From NCBI RefSeq assembly GCF_018603515.1, contig NZ_JACATN010000002.1, positions 124,001 through 188,000 on the forward strand: DNA of 64,000 bases, read 5' to 3'. A program made the translations under genes and the position numbers. A model generated the notes under the pieces. That model saw nothing but the letters and a program-made list of their open reading frames with translations, searched no databases and was not told where the DNA came from. Shown here piece by piece: positions 26,601 to 33,121 of this stretch. Numbering within the stretch: the first letter of the stretch is position 1; each line of letters opens with the position of its first letter. The DNA is from Zobellia barbeyronii (lineage in GTDB: Bacteria > Bacteroidota > Bacteroidia > Flavobacteriales > Flavobacteriaceae).

Positions 26601-26832
26601 TGAAAAATTTACGATTGCATTAAATGTCAACAACATATTTGATGTGTTGCCTGAGTGGAGTTTTCAATCTAAAAACGCTGCAGGTAATGCTATTCTTGCT
26701 GACCCAGCGCAGGTTCAAAACCAATCTAACTTAATTACTTTCAACCAAAGATATTCTCAAATGACTTATGATGGTTACCATTTCAGTCAATTAGGAACGA
26801 TGTTTAACTTATCGTTGAACTATAAGTTCTAA
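23680..26832 (+). CDS. TonB-dependent receptor with STN signalling domain
   Basis: A 1050-residue outer-membrane transporter. Domain order: signal peptide (to about 27), STN domain (about 30-108, the part that talks to FecR), carboxypeptidase-regulatory-like repeat (about 133-210, ITGNIKDQDGNPLAGVNVVEKGT), plug (about 220-360, including RTLILINGKR and VEILRDGASAQYGSDAIAGVMNI) and a 22-strand-type barrel ending LSLNYKF. No SusD gene follows, so this is not a typical polysaccharide-utilisation SusCD pair. The plug resembles receptors for iron chelates, cobalamin or other small ligands. Ligand unknown. Several in-frame ATGs (23680-23704) could start it; all keep the signal peptide. Confidence 0.93.
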   Translation: MMIMRKTIMKTLLTASLAIGTVQVQASENNITMEVEENVALSDFLTDISKKHKVYFTYNASLISGENLDPEEYRYSKLNKIINKLESKTSFDFEYLGNNYYVVYHKKAEKVKLNKLSLNTLKFSTVKDLSILQQSITGNIKDQDGNPLAGVNVVEKGTTNGTTSDFDGNYTIDAAADATLVFSYIGFPTKEKKVSGKSVVNVSLSEGVQLEEFVVVGSRTAPRSNADTPLPVDVVGVKELTSTGQATFDKALQYRIPSFNTVQTPVNDATSLLDPYEIRNMGPSRTLILINGKRKNLSALLYTQTSPGRGETGADISAIPTDAIKRVEILRDGASAQYGSDAIAGVMNIILKDTPNEGSATIRTGITSEGDGEMFGVAANNGSTIGDDKGFINYTIDLSKVNQANRPGTVNAAGEAADFGADIADVQEFLSRTPDAGNINGSPETAAAKFSVNLGYDLSENTSLYGNAAYVYKSVNSFANYRTPYWRRADAANAGDIDGLDYFSYLADFFPGENPNTPGGYDGYLPTFEGLLSDYNATIGFKSTINDWNIDASFTTGGNTQTYKVSNTHNRNAVFAPTFVDANENGIADVGEGFEPTELYRENSQQSFNPGGTSFSHNVGNIDISRLLSDKISIGVGAEFRTETFEIIEGELASYDGGGADSFAGAAPQNSGKFNRYNIGGYLSLDYDVTDAFLLSGTIRTENYSDFGNAFVYKFSTRYKVADAFTLRGSISSGFRAPTLHQIYTQKAQYSFVPGQGIQVGGLINNVSTQAKLLGIPQLDAETSTNFTVGFGGKIGNKLSYTFDYYNIAVEDRIVLGNEIGGSGDPTNPLDILLASNNLSDVSFFSNAIDTKTSGVDVVLAYKGIALGAGSLDLNLSGNYTIQNELDGPVKDIDLVANSGQSVVNGTQEALFFTSRPETKWIFGINYDINKFGFSLNNTYFGKTKFQQQGLDENLFTEFTPNVVTDLGINFNATEKFTIALNVNNIFDVLPEWSFQSKNAAGNAILADPAQVQNQSNLITFNQRYSQMTYDGYHFSQLGTMFNLSLNYKF

Positions 26833-26865
26833 TTTTTGAGTTTAAGTGTATTTTTGTTTTAGCTA

Positions 26866-26894
26866 AAGCTGCCTGTAACCAGGCAGCTTTTTTT
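26866..26894 (+). terminator. Terminator after the TonB receptor
   Basis: Perfect 10-bp stem AAGCTGCCTG / CAGGCAGCTT with TAAC loop, followed by a T run. Confidence 0.9.
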
Positions 26895-27100
26895 ATACAG
26901 ATAATTCAAAATATAATATTCAAAGCGCTTGGCTTTGATTTAAAAAATTTATTTCTATGAATACTGGCATAAATACTCATTATATAAATACATCTACACA
27001 AGCTCATTTTAGGGTAAAGACACTATTGGCCTATGTGAGCCTAAAAAATGGTATAACAGCTTCTAAACCCTTGTGTAAATAGCCGAAATAGGGAAACAAA

Positions 27101-27123
27101 AAACCCGAGCATTGCCCGGGTTT
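27101..27123 (-). terminator. Terminator after the ferredoxin gene
   Basis: Stem AAACCCG / CGGGTTT (27101-27107, 27117-27123) extended by GC/GC inside. On the minus strand it is followed by a T-rich tract, and on the plus strand by TTTTTATT, so it may work in both directions. Confidence 0.8.
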
Positions 27124-27162
27124 TTATTCTATGTCTTTCGACTGAAAAATTATTTTAATATT

Positions 27163-27516
27163 CTAACCGTCAGGATGCATGAATTTTTGCTTCGCTAATA
27201 GCGTTTCTTCAGACTCTACATGGTCTTCATCAGGCACACAACAATCTACAGGGCATACCGCTGCACATTGTGGCTCTTCATGAAAGCCCATACATTCTGT
27301 ACACTTATCTGGTGAAATGTAATAAATCTCATCACTAATAGGTTCTTGTACCTCGTCTGCGTTCACAGCCTTACCATCAGGAAGCACAACATCACCCTCT
27401 AAAGAGGTGCCATCGTTGTAGCGCCATTCGTCTGCTCCTTCATAAATTGCAGTGTTCGGACATTCCGGCTCACAAGCTCCGCAATTAATACATTCATCCG
27501 TTATAACTATTGCCAT
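27163..27516 (-). CDS. 4Fe-4S dicluster ferredoxin
   Basis: A 117-residue ferredoxin with two cysteine sets. The first is [12 protein letters not shown] near the N-terminus (about 9-20). The second is [18 protein letters not shown] (about 73-90), with the long insertion between the second and third Cys that marks the Alvin-type (Allochromatium) 2[4Fe-4S] ferredoxins. A 45-residue acidic insert separates them, common in Bacteroidota homologues. It is a low-potential electron carrier in the cytosol; its partner enzyme is unknown. It is divergent from the acyl-CoA reductase gene, an arrangement frequent in this group, but I cannot show a functional link. Confidence 0.92.
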   Translation of the reverse strand: MAIVITDECINCGACEPECPNTAIYEGADEWRYNDGTSLEGDVVLPDGKAVNADEVQEPISDEIYYISPDKCTECMGFHEEPQCAAVCPVDCCVPDEDHVESEETLLAKQKFMHPDG

Positions 27517-27600
27517 ATTATTTTTATTAAGCTGAACGGCCTTTAACCCGTTCGTTATATTTCATTTTAATCGTGAAAGCAAAAATCAATTCAGTATTCT

Positions 27601-27608
27601 TACTTTTG
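27601..27608 (+). promoter_or_regulatory. -7 element of the acyl-CoA reductase gene
   Basis: TACTTTTG matches TAnnTTTG and lies 37 bases before the ATG at 27646. The -33 TTG is not clear. Confidence 0.4.
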
Positions 27609-27645
27609 CACAAAGGTACTTCGGAATACAATTTTGAACAAATAT

Positions 27646-28686
27646 ATGAACGACCATCACAAAACTTTTATTGCATTTGTTAAACTCGGCCACTTTCTTA
27701 GAGAGTTTGTTACATTGGAAACACCAAATGACGAATGGTCTATCAAATTAGACGAAGCCGTCACCCTTTCCAAACACAAAAATGGTTGGTTTACTAGAGA
27801 AAATGTCACCCATGCTATCAAAAGTTGGGGAGAATTACTAACGGAAGAACAACTTTCTGCTTGGTTGGAACCCTATAATTTAAGTCAGAATAAACCAAAA
27901 ACCGTGGCATTGATCATGGCAGGAAACATTCCGCTAGTTGGTTTTCATGATTTGCTATGTGTACTTATAACCGGTAACAAAGTTTTTGCGAAATTGTCTT
28001 CTAATGACAACGCACTAATCTTATTTATAAAAGATTACCTATCTTCCATAGAACCTGCTTTTAAAGACACCATTAAAATTGCAGATGGTAAAATGGAAGG
28101 TTTTGATGCAGTTATAGCTACAGGAAGTAACAATACTTCGCGTTATTTTGAGCATTACTTTAATAAAGTGCCCAACATTATTAGAAAAAACAGGAACTCT
28201 ATTGCTGTATTGACCGGAAACGAATCAGAAGAACAGTTGAATGCTCTGGGTGAGGATATTTTCAGGTATTATGGACTAGGATGTCGTAGTGTTAGTAAAG
28301 TTTTTGTTCCAAAATCGTATGATTTTGATACGCTTTTTAAGGCTGTTTACTCCTACCACCCTATTGTAGACCAGGTAAAATATTCTAATAATTATGATTA
28401 CAATAAAGCAGTTTATCTGATGTCAGAATTCAAGATATTAGATAACGGCTTCCTGATTCTTAAAGAAGATAAAAGCTATTCCTCCCCTATCGCCTCCCTA
28501 TTTTATGAGCGCTATGAGAGTTTAAATCTTTTAAAAGAACGCCTTACTGCAGATGCCAATGAGCTGCAATGTATTGTTAGTGAAAATATTGTTGAGGGAG
28601 AAATAACCTTTGGACAGACCCAACAACCCTCACTTGCTGACTATGCAGATAATGTAGACACTGTTGATTTCCTGTTAAAAAACTGA
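27646..28686 (+). CDS. Acyl-CoA reductase (LuxC-like)
   Basis: A 346-residue protein of the LuxC/acyl-CoA reductase family, NAD(P)H-dependent reduction of an acyl-CoA or acyl-enzyme thioester to the aldehyde. Aldehyde-dehydrogenase-like features: VALIMAGNIPLVGFHDLLCVLITGNKVFAKLSS (about 84-117, nucleotide-binding region), AVIATGSNNTSRYFEHYF, the RKNRNSIAVLTGNES loop and the catalytic-Cys region RYYGLGCRSVSKVFVP (Cys at about 209). The first in-frame start is a TTG four codons upstream; I prefer the ATG at 27646. No luciferase or transferase gene is present, so this is not a lux operon. The physiological substrate is unknown. Confidence 0.85.
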   Translation: MNDHHKTFIAFVKLGHFLREFVTLETPNDEWSIKLDEAVTLSKHKNGWFTRENVTHAIKSWGELLTEEQLSAWLEPYNLSQNKPKTVALIMAGNIPLVGFHDLLCVLITGNKVFAKLSSNDNALILFIKDYLSSIEPAFKDTIKIADGKMEGFDAVIATGSNNTSRYFEHYFNKVPNIIRKNRNSIAVLTGNESEEQLNALGEDIFRYYGLGCRSVSKVFVPKSYDFDTLFKAVYSYHPIVDQVKYSNNYDYNKAVYLMSEFKILDNGFLILKEDKSYSSPIASLFYERYESLNLLKERLTADANELQCIVSENIVEGEITFGQTQQPSLADYADNVDTVDFLLKN

Positions 28687-28763
28687 TAGAATTTTTTGTT
28701 AATACTAGCCCTGTTTCCCCTTAAATTCAAGACCTTTACCACTTAATTTTTTTTACAATTCTT

Positions 28764-29828
28764 ATGAAAAAACATAATTTTAGCGCCGGACCTAGCATAC
28801 TGCCACAGGAAGTATTATTAAAATCTTCTGAAGCCATAATGGACTTTAACGGTTCTGGACTTTCCCTTATAGAGATTTCTCATAGAAGCAAAGACTTTGT
28901 TGAAGTCATTGAAAAAGCTCGTAGCCTTGCTCTTGAGCTTTTGGGTCTTGAAGGAAAAGGTTATACAGCACTATTTCTTCAAGGTGGTGCCAGCATGCAA
29001 TTTTTAATGACGGCCTATAACCTATTAGAGAAAAAAGCAGGATACCTTAACACAGGTACTTGGAGCGAAAAAGCAATTAAAGAAGCCAAAATGTTTGGTG
29101 AGATTGTTGAAGTAGGCTCTTCTAAAGATGAAAATTTCAATTATATTCCAAAAGGATATTCAGTTCCTGAAGACCTAGATTACCTTCACGTTACCTCTAA
29201 CAATACCATTTTTGGTACGCAGATGAAAAAATTCCCAACGACCAATGTGCCGTTGATATGTGACATGAGTTCTGATATTTTCTCGCGTCAAATGGATTTT
29301 TCTCAATTTGATTTGATTTATGCTGGAGCGCAGAAAAATATGGGGCCAGCAGGAACAACGCTAGTAGTCGTAAAAGATGATGTTCTAGGAAAAGTATCTA
29401 GAAAAATTCCTAGCATGCTAGATTACCAAGTGCATATTTCAAAAGACAGCATGTTCAATACACCTCCTGTTTTTGCAGTATATACTTCTATGCTAACTTT
29501 AGAATGGTTGAAAAATCTTGGCGGTATTGCCGCTATTGAAGAAATTAACGAGAAGAAAGCACGATTAATTTACTCTGAAATTGATTTAAATCCTGTGTTT
29601 AAAGGTTTTGCCAAGACAGAAGATAGATCAATAATGAACGCTACTTTCAATTTAGCTAACGACAAATTAAAAGATACTTTTGATGCCCAATGTAAAGAAG
29701 CTGGCATTAATGGCATTAACGGTCACCGTTCTGTTGGTGGATACCGCGCCTCTATGTACAACGCTCTTTCATTAGAAAGTGTTGGCGTCTTAGTAGATAT
29801 CATGAGTGAAATGGAAAGAAAAGGGTAA
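28764..29828 (+). CDS. serC: Phosphoserine aminotransferase
   Basis: A 354-residue PLP enzyme, class V aminotransferase fold: 3-phosphohydroxypyruvate + glutamate to phosphoserine + 2-oxoglutarate; it may also serve pyridoxal phosphate synthesis. Visible: HNFSAGPSILPQEVL (3-17), LFLQGGASMQF (about 72-82), NTGTWSEKAI, and the PLP lysine in DLIYAGAQKNMGPAG (about 186-200). The C-terminal INGINGHRSVGGYRASMYNAL is strongly conserved. It is followed by a hairpin terminator and then serA, so the serine pathway genes are adjacent but perhaps separately ended. Confidence 0.96.
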   Translation: MKKHNFSAGPSILPQEVLLKSSEAIMDFNGSGLSLIEISHRSKDFVEVIEKARSLALELLGLEGKGYTALFLQGGASMQFLMTAYNLLEKKAGYLNTGTWSEKAIKEAKMFGEIVEVGSSKDENFNYIPKGYSVPEDLDYLHVTSNNTIFGTQMKKFPTTNVPLICDMSSDIFSRQMDFSQFDLIYAGAQKNMGPAGTTLVVVKDDVLGKVSRKIPSMLDYQVHISKDSMFNTPPVFAVYTSMLTLEWLKNLGGIAAIEEINEKKARLIYSEIDLNPVFKGFAKTEDRSIMNATFNLANDKLKDTFDAQCKEAGINGINGHRSVGGYRASMYNALSLESVGVLVDIMSEMERKG

Positions 29829-29869
29829 AATTACTTTTTTACCATAATTCACTAAATAATAAAAAATGC

Positions 29870-29900
29870 GTCCGTTGGCACAAGGCTAACGGACTCTTTT
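29870..29900 (+). terminator. Terminator between serC and serA
   Basis: Ten-bp stem GTCCGTTGGC / GCTAACGGAC (29870-29879, 29885-29894, one G-U pair), loop ACAAG, then CTTTTTGAG. The T-tract is short, so some read-through into serA is possible. Confidence 0.7.
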
Positions 29901-29936
29901 TGAGTAATAGCAACACTAATAAATTTTCCGAATAGA

Positions 29937-30887
29937 ATGAAGATACTTGCAAATGATGGAATTGCCCAGTCGGGTATTAAAGCGCTCGAAAACGCAGGTT
30001 TTGAAGTACTAACTACTACGGTAGCCCAAGAGCAGTTACAAAATTTCATAAATGAAAACGAAATAGCCGGATTATTGGTACGAAGTGCTACACAAGTGAG
30101 AAAAGACCTTATTGACAATTGCCCTAACCTTAGACTTATTGGAAGAGGTGGTGTTGGTATGGATAATATTGATGTGGAATATGCTGAGAAAAAAGGTTTA
30201 TTTGTCATTAATACGCCTGAAGCATCTTCTTCATCGGTAGCAGAGCTTGTTTTTGCACATCTTTTTGGTGGTGTTCGCTATTTGCACGATGCTAATAGAA
30301 ACATGCCACTTGAAGGCGATAGCAATTTCAAGAAACTGAAGAAATCTTATGGGTCAGGAACGGAACTCCGCGGAAAGACTTTAGGGATTATCGGTTTTGG
30401 GAGGATAGGACAGGCTACGGCAAAAATAGCTTTGGGAATTGGCATGAAAGTTATTTACCATGACCCTTACCTAGAAAAAGCTTCTATTGAAGTTCCCTTT
30501 TTTGATGGGCAAGCGGTGACGTTCAATTTTGAATCGCAAACCAAAGAAGAATTGGTATCTACTTCAGATTTCATTACCCTTCATGTTCCCGCACAAAAGA
30601 ACTATGTTCTTGGGAAAGAAGAATTTGAATTGATGAAGCCCGGTGTTGGTATTATAAATGCTGCCCGAGGAGGTGTTTTGGATGAAGTTGCCCTTGTTGA
30701 TGCTTTAGAGAACGGCAATGTTATTTTTGCCGGTCTTGATGTTTATGAGTCCGAACCTAAACCGGAAATCAGAATACTTATGCACCCCAACATTTCCATG
30801 ACGCCACACATTGGGGCTGCTACTGGAGAAGCTCAAAGCAGAATAGGAATAGAGTTAGCAGAACAAATCATTACCCTTTTAAAATAG
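29937..30887 (+). CDS. serA: D-3-phosphoglycerate dehydrogenase / 2-hydroxyacid dehydrogenase
   Basis: A 316-residue NAD-dependent D-isomer 2-hydroxyacid dehydrogenase. It probably oxidises 3-phosphoglycerate, given that serC lies directly upstream. Visible: LLVRSATQVRKDLI (about 41-54), GRGGVGMDNIDV, the Rossmann signature LGIIGFGRIGQATAKIA (about 144-160), FITLHVPA, NAARGGVLDE and the catalytic His in TPHIGAATGEAQ (about 294). It is the short form without ACT or ASB regulatory domains, so serine feedback through an ACT domain is not expected. A strong terminator follows. Confidence 0.9.
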   Translation: MKILANDGIAQSGIKALENAGFEVLTTTVAQEQLQNFINENEIAGLLVRSATQVRKDLIDNCPNLRLIGRGGVGMDNIDVEYAEKKGLFVINTPEASSSSVAELVFAHLFGGVRYLHDANRNMPLEGDSNFKKLKKSYGSGTELRGKTLGIIGFGRIGQATAKIALGIGMKVIYHDPYLEKASIEVPFFDGQAVTFNFESQTKEELVSTSDFITLHVPAQKNYVLGKEEFELMKPGVGIINAARGGVLDEVALVDALENGNVIFAGLDVYESEPKPEIRILMHPNISMTPHIGAATGEAQSRIGIELAEQIITLLK

Positions 30888-30909
30888 GACATATACAATA
30901 CCTTAAAGA

Positions 30910-30950
30910 AAACCTCGTTGAACAATTTACTGTTTAGCGAGGTTTTTTAG
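30910..30950 (+). terminator. Terminator after serA
   Basis: A 15-bp stem runs 30910-30924 with 30931-30945 (core AAACCTCG / CGAGGTTT plus an inner G-U-tolerant extension), loop ATTTAC, followed by TTT. Confidence 0.85.
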
Positions 30951-31148
30951 GATATCCTCAGTAAGCAGTAGATTTTTTTCTCTCATTTTATCAAGCTATT
31001 TTTTTTGATAAAAACCTGTTAATCAAAATAATATAAAATTAAATTAATCAGATTAAGATCAGTCATTTTAAGAGTTCTTTTCAATATTTCTCATTTTTGA
31101 CAGAAACTTTTTCGTAAATTGTTAAACAAACATAAACCATTAAACATT

Positions 31149-31781
31149 ATGTCAGGATTATTAGACCTATTAGGCAGCCCAATGGGCAAACAATTAATAA
31201 GTGGCGTAGCCAGCCAAACCGGTAATTCTACCGATCAAACAGGTAGCGTATTAAGTATGGCTTTGCCAATCTTAATGGGAGCAATGAAAAAGAACGCAGC
31301 TTCACCAGAAGGTGCACAGGGATTAATGAGTGCTCTTTCAGGAAAACATGATGGAGGCATCTTAGATAACCTTGGTGGCCTTTTTAGTGGTGGCGTAGAT
31401 CAATCTGTAATGGATGATGGCGCCGGAATATTAGGACACGTTCTTGGCGGTAAACAAGCAACTGTAGAAAATGCGTTAAGTCAAAAATCTGGAATGGACG
31501 CAGGTTCTGTTGCTACTATATTAAAAGTAGCTGCCCCTATTCTTTTAGGGTTTTTAGGTAAACAATCAAAAGAACAGAATGTTAGCGATTCCAACGGAAT
31601 TGGAAATCTACTAGGTAGCTTTATGGGCGGTGGTGACTCTGGCAACCAACAGCAGTCTCTAATTGAATCGTTTTTAGATTCTGATGGTGATGGTAGTATT
31701 CTTGACGATGTTGCTTCTATGGCTCTTGGTGGCAATAAAGGTGGTATTGGCGGCCTTTTAGGTGGTCTTTTTGGAAAGTAA
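31149..31781 (+). CDS. DUF937 family protein
   Basis: A 210-residue DUF937 (YidB-like) protein. The N-terminal LLDLLGSPMGKQLISGVASQTG and two repeated units built on ALPILMGAMKK (about 37-47) and KVAAPILLGFLGKQ (about 122-135) are the family core. The C-terminal ~70 residues are Gly/Asp/Ser-rich low-complexity, ending GGLLGGLFGK. No signal peptide or catalytic motif is seen. The function is unknown. The frame is open from a TTG at 31119, but the family starts at MSGLLDLL, hence 31149. A hairpin terminator follows directly. Confidence 0.88.
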   Translation: MSGLLDLLGSPMGKQLISGVASQTGNSTDQTGSVLSMALPILMGAMKKNAASPEGAQGLMSALSGKHDGGILDNLGGLFSGGVDQSVMDDGAGILGHVLGGKQATVENALSQKSGMDAGSVATILKVAAPILLGFLGKQSKEQNVSDSNGIGNLLGSFMGGGDSGNQQQSLIESFLDSDGDGSILDDVASMALGGNKGGIGGLLGGLFGK

Positions 31782-31807
31782 AAACTAGATTATAAAATAT
31801 TATACTG

Positions 31808-31839
31808 AAGCCACTTGTTAATTCAAGTGGCTTTTTTTT
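31808..31839 (+). terminator. Terminator after the DUF937 gene
   Basis: Perfect 10-bp stem AAGCCACTTG / CAAGTGGCTT with TTAATT loop and a long T run. Confidence 0.9.
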
Positions 31840-31883
31840 GTAATTTGTATAACAGTCGCTGCGATACTACTAAGAATCAGATT

Positions 31884-32342
31884 ATGAAAAAGATATGTTT
31901 AGTTTTAGGAACACTTAGCCTTTTTACCTTGTTGATTGCGAGTAGTTGCTCCAGTACAAAAGAAGCTGTTGCTATTTCTGATGAAGAAAAAGCCGCCTTT
32001 CAACAAAAGGAAGGAGACACTATTACAATTGCTAGCGACGCTAAAGAATATGAGATTATAATCATTGAACCAGGATTCAATTTCTGGTTACAGAGTATTG
32101 CAAAACCACGCAATTTCTATTCACAATCATACATGGAAAGTCGGAATCAGATTTTTGTTGCCAATTACAACCTAAAAGTAATGCAGCCTATGCGTTACGA
32201 CCCCAATCTTTACGAGCAACAAATAAACTACGAACCCAATACGGATTATGGTTATGAAGTGAATTATAAACTCTATAATTACTTTATTTATTTTCAACGA
32301 AAATACAATCAGCGCTTAGGACCTTTCATACCCCGTATATAA
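31884..32342 (+). CDS. DUF6146-like lipoprotein
   Basis: A 152-residue lipoprotein. Signal peptide with lipobox IASSC (Cys at about 22). The mature part has EYEIIIIEPGFNFWL, then RNFYSQSYMESRNQIFV, and ends in a tyrosine-rich stretch NYKLYNYFIYFQ, the pattern of a Bacteroidota-only family (DUF6146). The function is unknown. The frame is open from 31815 inside the preceding terminator, but the signal peptide sets the start at 31884. A small DUF6787-like membrane protein gene follows 30 bases downstream. Confidence 0.78.
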   Translation: MKKICLVLGTLSLFTLLIASSCSSTKEAVAISDEEKAAFQQKEGDTITIASDAKEYEIIIIEPGFNFWLQSIAKPRNFYSQSYMESRNQIFVANYNLKVMQPMRYDPNLYEQQINYEPNTDYGYEVNYKLYNYFIYFQRKYNQRLGPFIPRI

Positions 32343-32372
32343 AAAGTATATTTGCCGCTTTCAATAATTATC

Positions 32373-32687
32373 ATGCAAAAATTAAAAGAGCGCTGGGGCG
32401 TTACCAGTAATTTTCAATTAACCATTATTTTTATTGTATTTTCCATTACAGGCTCCTCTTCGGTTCTTGTGGCTAAACCTTTTTTAAATTTAATTGGCTT
32501 ACAGCAAGCCAATTTTCCAGATGCATGGTGGGGAACAACATTATACTGGATTTTGCGAATTCTCATCATTTTTCCTTTTTATCAGGTGTTATTAGTAATT
32601 TATGGCTGGTTATTTGGACAATTCAAATTCTTCTGGGCATTTGAAAAAAAGATGCTTAAAAGAATTGGACTGGGTTTTTTATTTTAA
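32373..32687 (+). CDS. DUF6787-like small membrane protein
   Basis: A 104-residue protein with two hydrophobic spans (about 18-36 and 62-82). The pattern KERWGVTSNFQLTIIFIVFSITGSSS and the C-terminal FGQFKFFWAFEKKMLKRIG match a Bacteroidota-specific family (DUF6787) usually beside DUF6146. The function is unknown. The start at 32373 is chosen over an upstream codon at 32352 because the family begins at MQKLKERW. A -7-like TATATTTG lies at 32347-32354, so it may have its own promoter. Confidence 0.75.
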   Translation: MQKLKERWGVTSNFQLTIIFIVFSITGSSSVLVAKPFLNLIGLQQANFPDAWWGTTLYWILRILIIFPFYQVLLVIYGWLFGQFKFFWAFEKKMLKRIGLGFLF

Positions 32688-32745
32688 ATGCTTTTGTTAG
32701 GTCTTCTTTAACATTCAGTTCTACTTCTTTTAGTATTTTAGCACT

Positions 32746-33051
32746 GTGAATAATTCAATATATACCTATTTTTCCGTATTTATATTGTTTAGCCTTATGC
32801 TAATTAAGGTTACCTCTTTTCACGTCTACACTCATCAAGATAGCCCAGATGATTCTATAGAAAATTGTAGTATTTGCGATATAGCTATTCAGAATCAGAA
32901 TTCTGAATTTACTCTTGTTGCTTTCTTGGTATTGATTCTTTTACCGCTTATTATTTACGCGGATAGAAAAATTGTGTCTTTAGTTTTTGATGCACCTTCA
33001 TTTTTCTTTCCATATGCCCAATTTGGCAGACCCCCTCCTTTTCAAAGCTAG
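32746..33051 (+). CDS. Small membrane protein with His/Cys loop, upstream of metal-type TonB receptor
   Basis: A 101-residue protein I do not recognise by name. Two hydrophobic segments (about 5-22 and 56-72) flank a short loop with His26, His30, Cys41 and Cys44 (FHVYTH and CSIC), a plausible metal-binding arrangement. The C-terminus is FGRPPPFQS. The start is GTG at 32746. It lies 70 bases before the TonB receptor gene. A similar architecture (hydrophobic N-terminus, His-rich middle, Pro-Pro tail) is seen in the protein encoded just upstream of the metal efflux operon at 53 kb. A role in metal sensing or delivery is inference. Confidence 0.55.
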   Translation: MNNSIYTYFSVFILFSLMLIKVTSFHVYTHQDSPDDSIENCSICDIAIQNQNSEFTLVAFLVLILLPLIIYADRKIVSLVFDAPSFFFPYAQFGRPPPFQS

Positions 33052-33073
33052 GACTCCACATTGAAAAAAATAA

Positions 33074-33097
33074 ATCGATTTATATCTCTAAATCGAT
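33074..33097. promoter_or_regulatory. Operator-like dyad before the TonB receptor
   Basis: Perfect 9-bp arms ATCGATTTA / TAAATCGAT with a 6-base spacer, 24 bases before the start codon at 33122. Size and symmetry fit a Fur/Zur-type or other dimeric repressor site. The regulator is unknown. Confidence 0.5.
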
Positions 33098-33121
33098 ATC
33101 TATCTGCGCTAAACTTATATA

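Larger units (their letters stand above)
26833..27162. other. 330-base gap between convergent genes
   Basis: The gap holds the terminator of the TonB receptor (26866-26894) and that of the ferredoxin gene (27101-27123). The bases between contain a possible 41-codon frame at 26957-27082 with no ribosome-binding site or recognisable protein. Nothing else is seen. Confidence 0.6.

Noticed and set aside
23680-26832. Polysaccharide utilisation locus
   Set aside because: No SusD, glycoside hydrolase or lyase gene accompanies the receptor.
26957-27082. 41-codon reading frame in the gap after the TonB receptor
   Set aside because: No ribosome-binding site, no recognisable protein, and it lies between two terminators; kept only as a note.
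27646-28686. Possible lux (bioluminescence) operon because of a LuxC-like acyl-CoA reductase
   Set aside because: No luciferase, acyltransferase or synthetase genes nearby; such reductases are common in non-luminous Bacteroidota.
29867-29890. Seven-codon frame (MRPLAQG) inside the hairpin between serC and serA, as a possible attenuator leader
   Set aside because: It contains no serine codon run and is just the sequence of the terminator stem; no alternative antiterminator fold seen.
31095-31131. Repeat-like TTTTGACAG ... TAAACAAAC before DUF937
   Set aside because: The spacer is 19, not 18, and the left arm is poor; judged coincidental.
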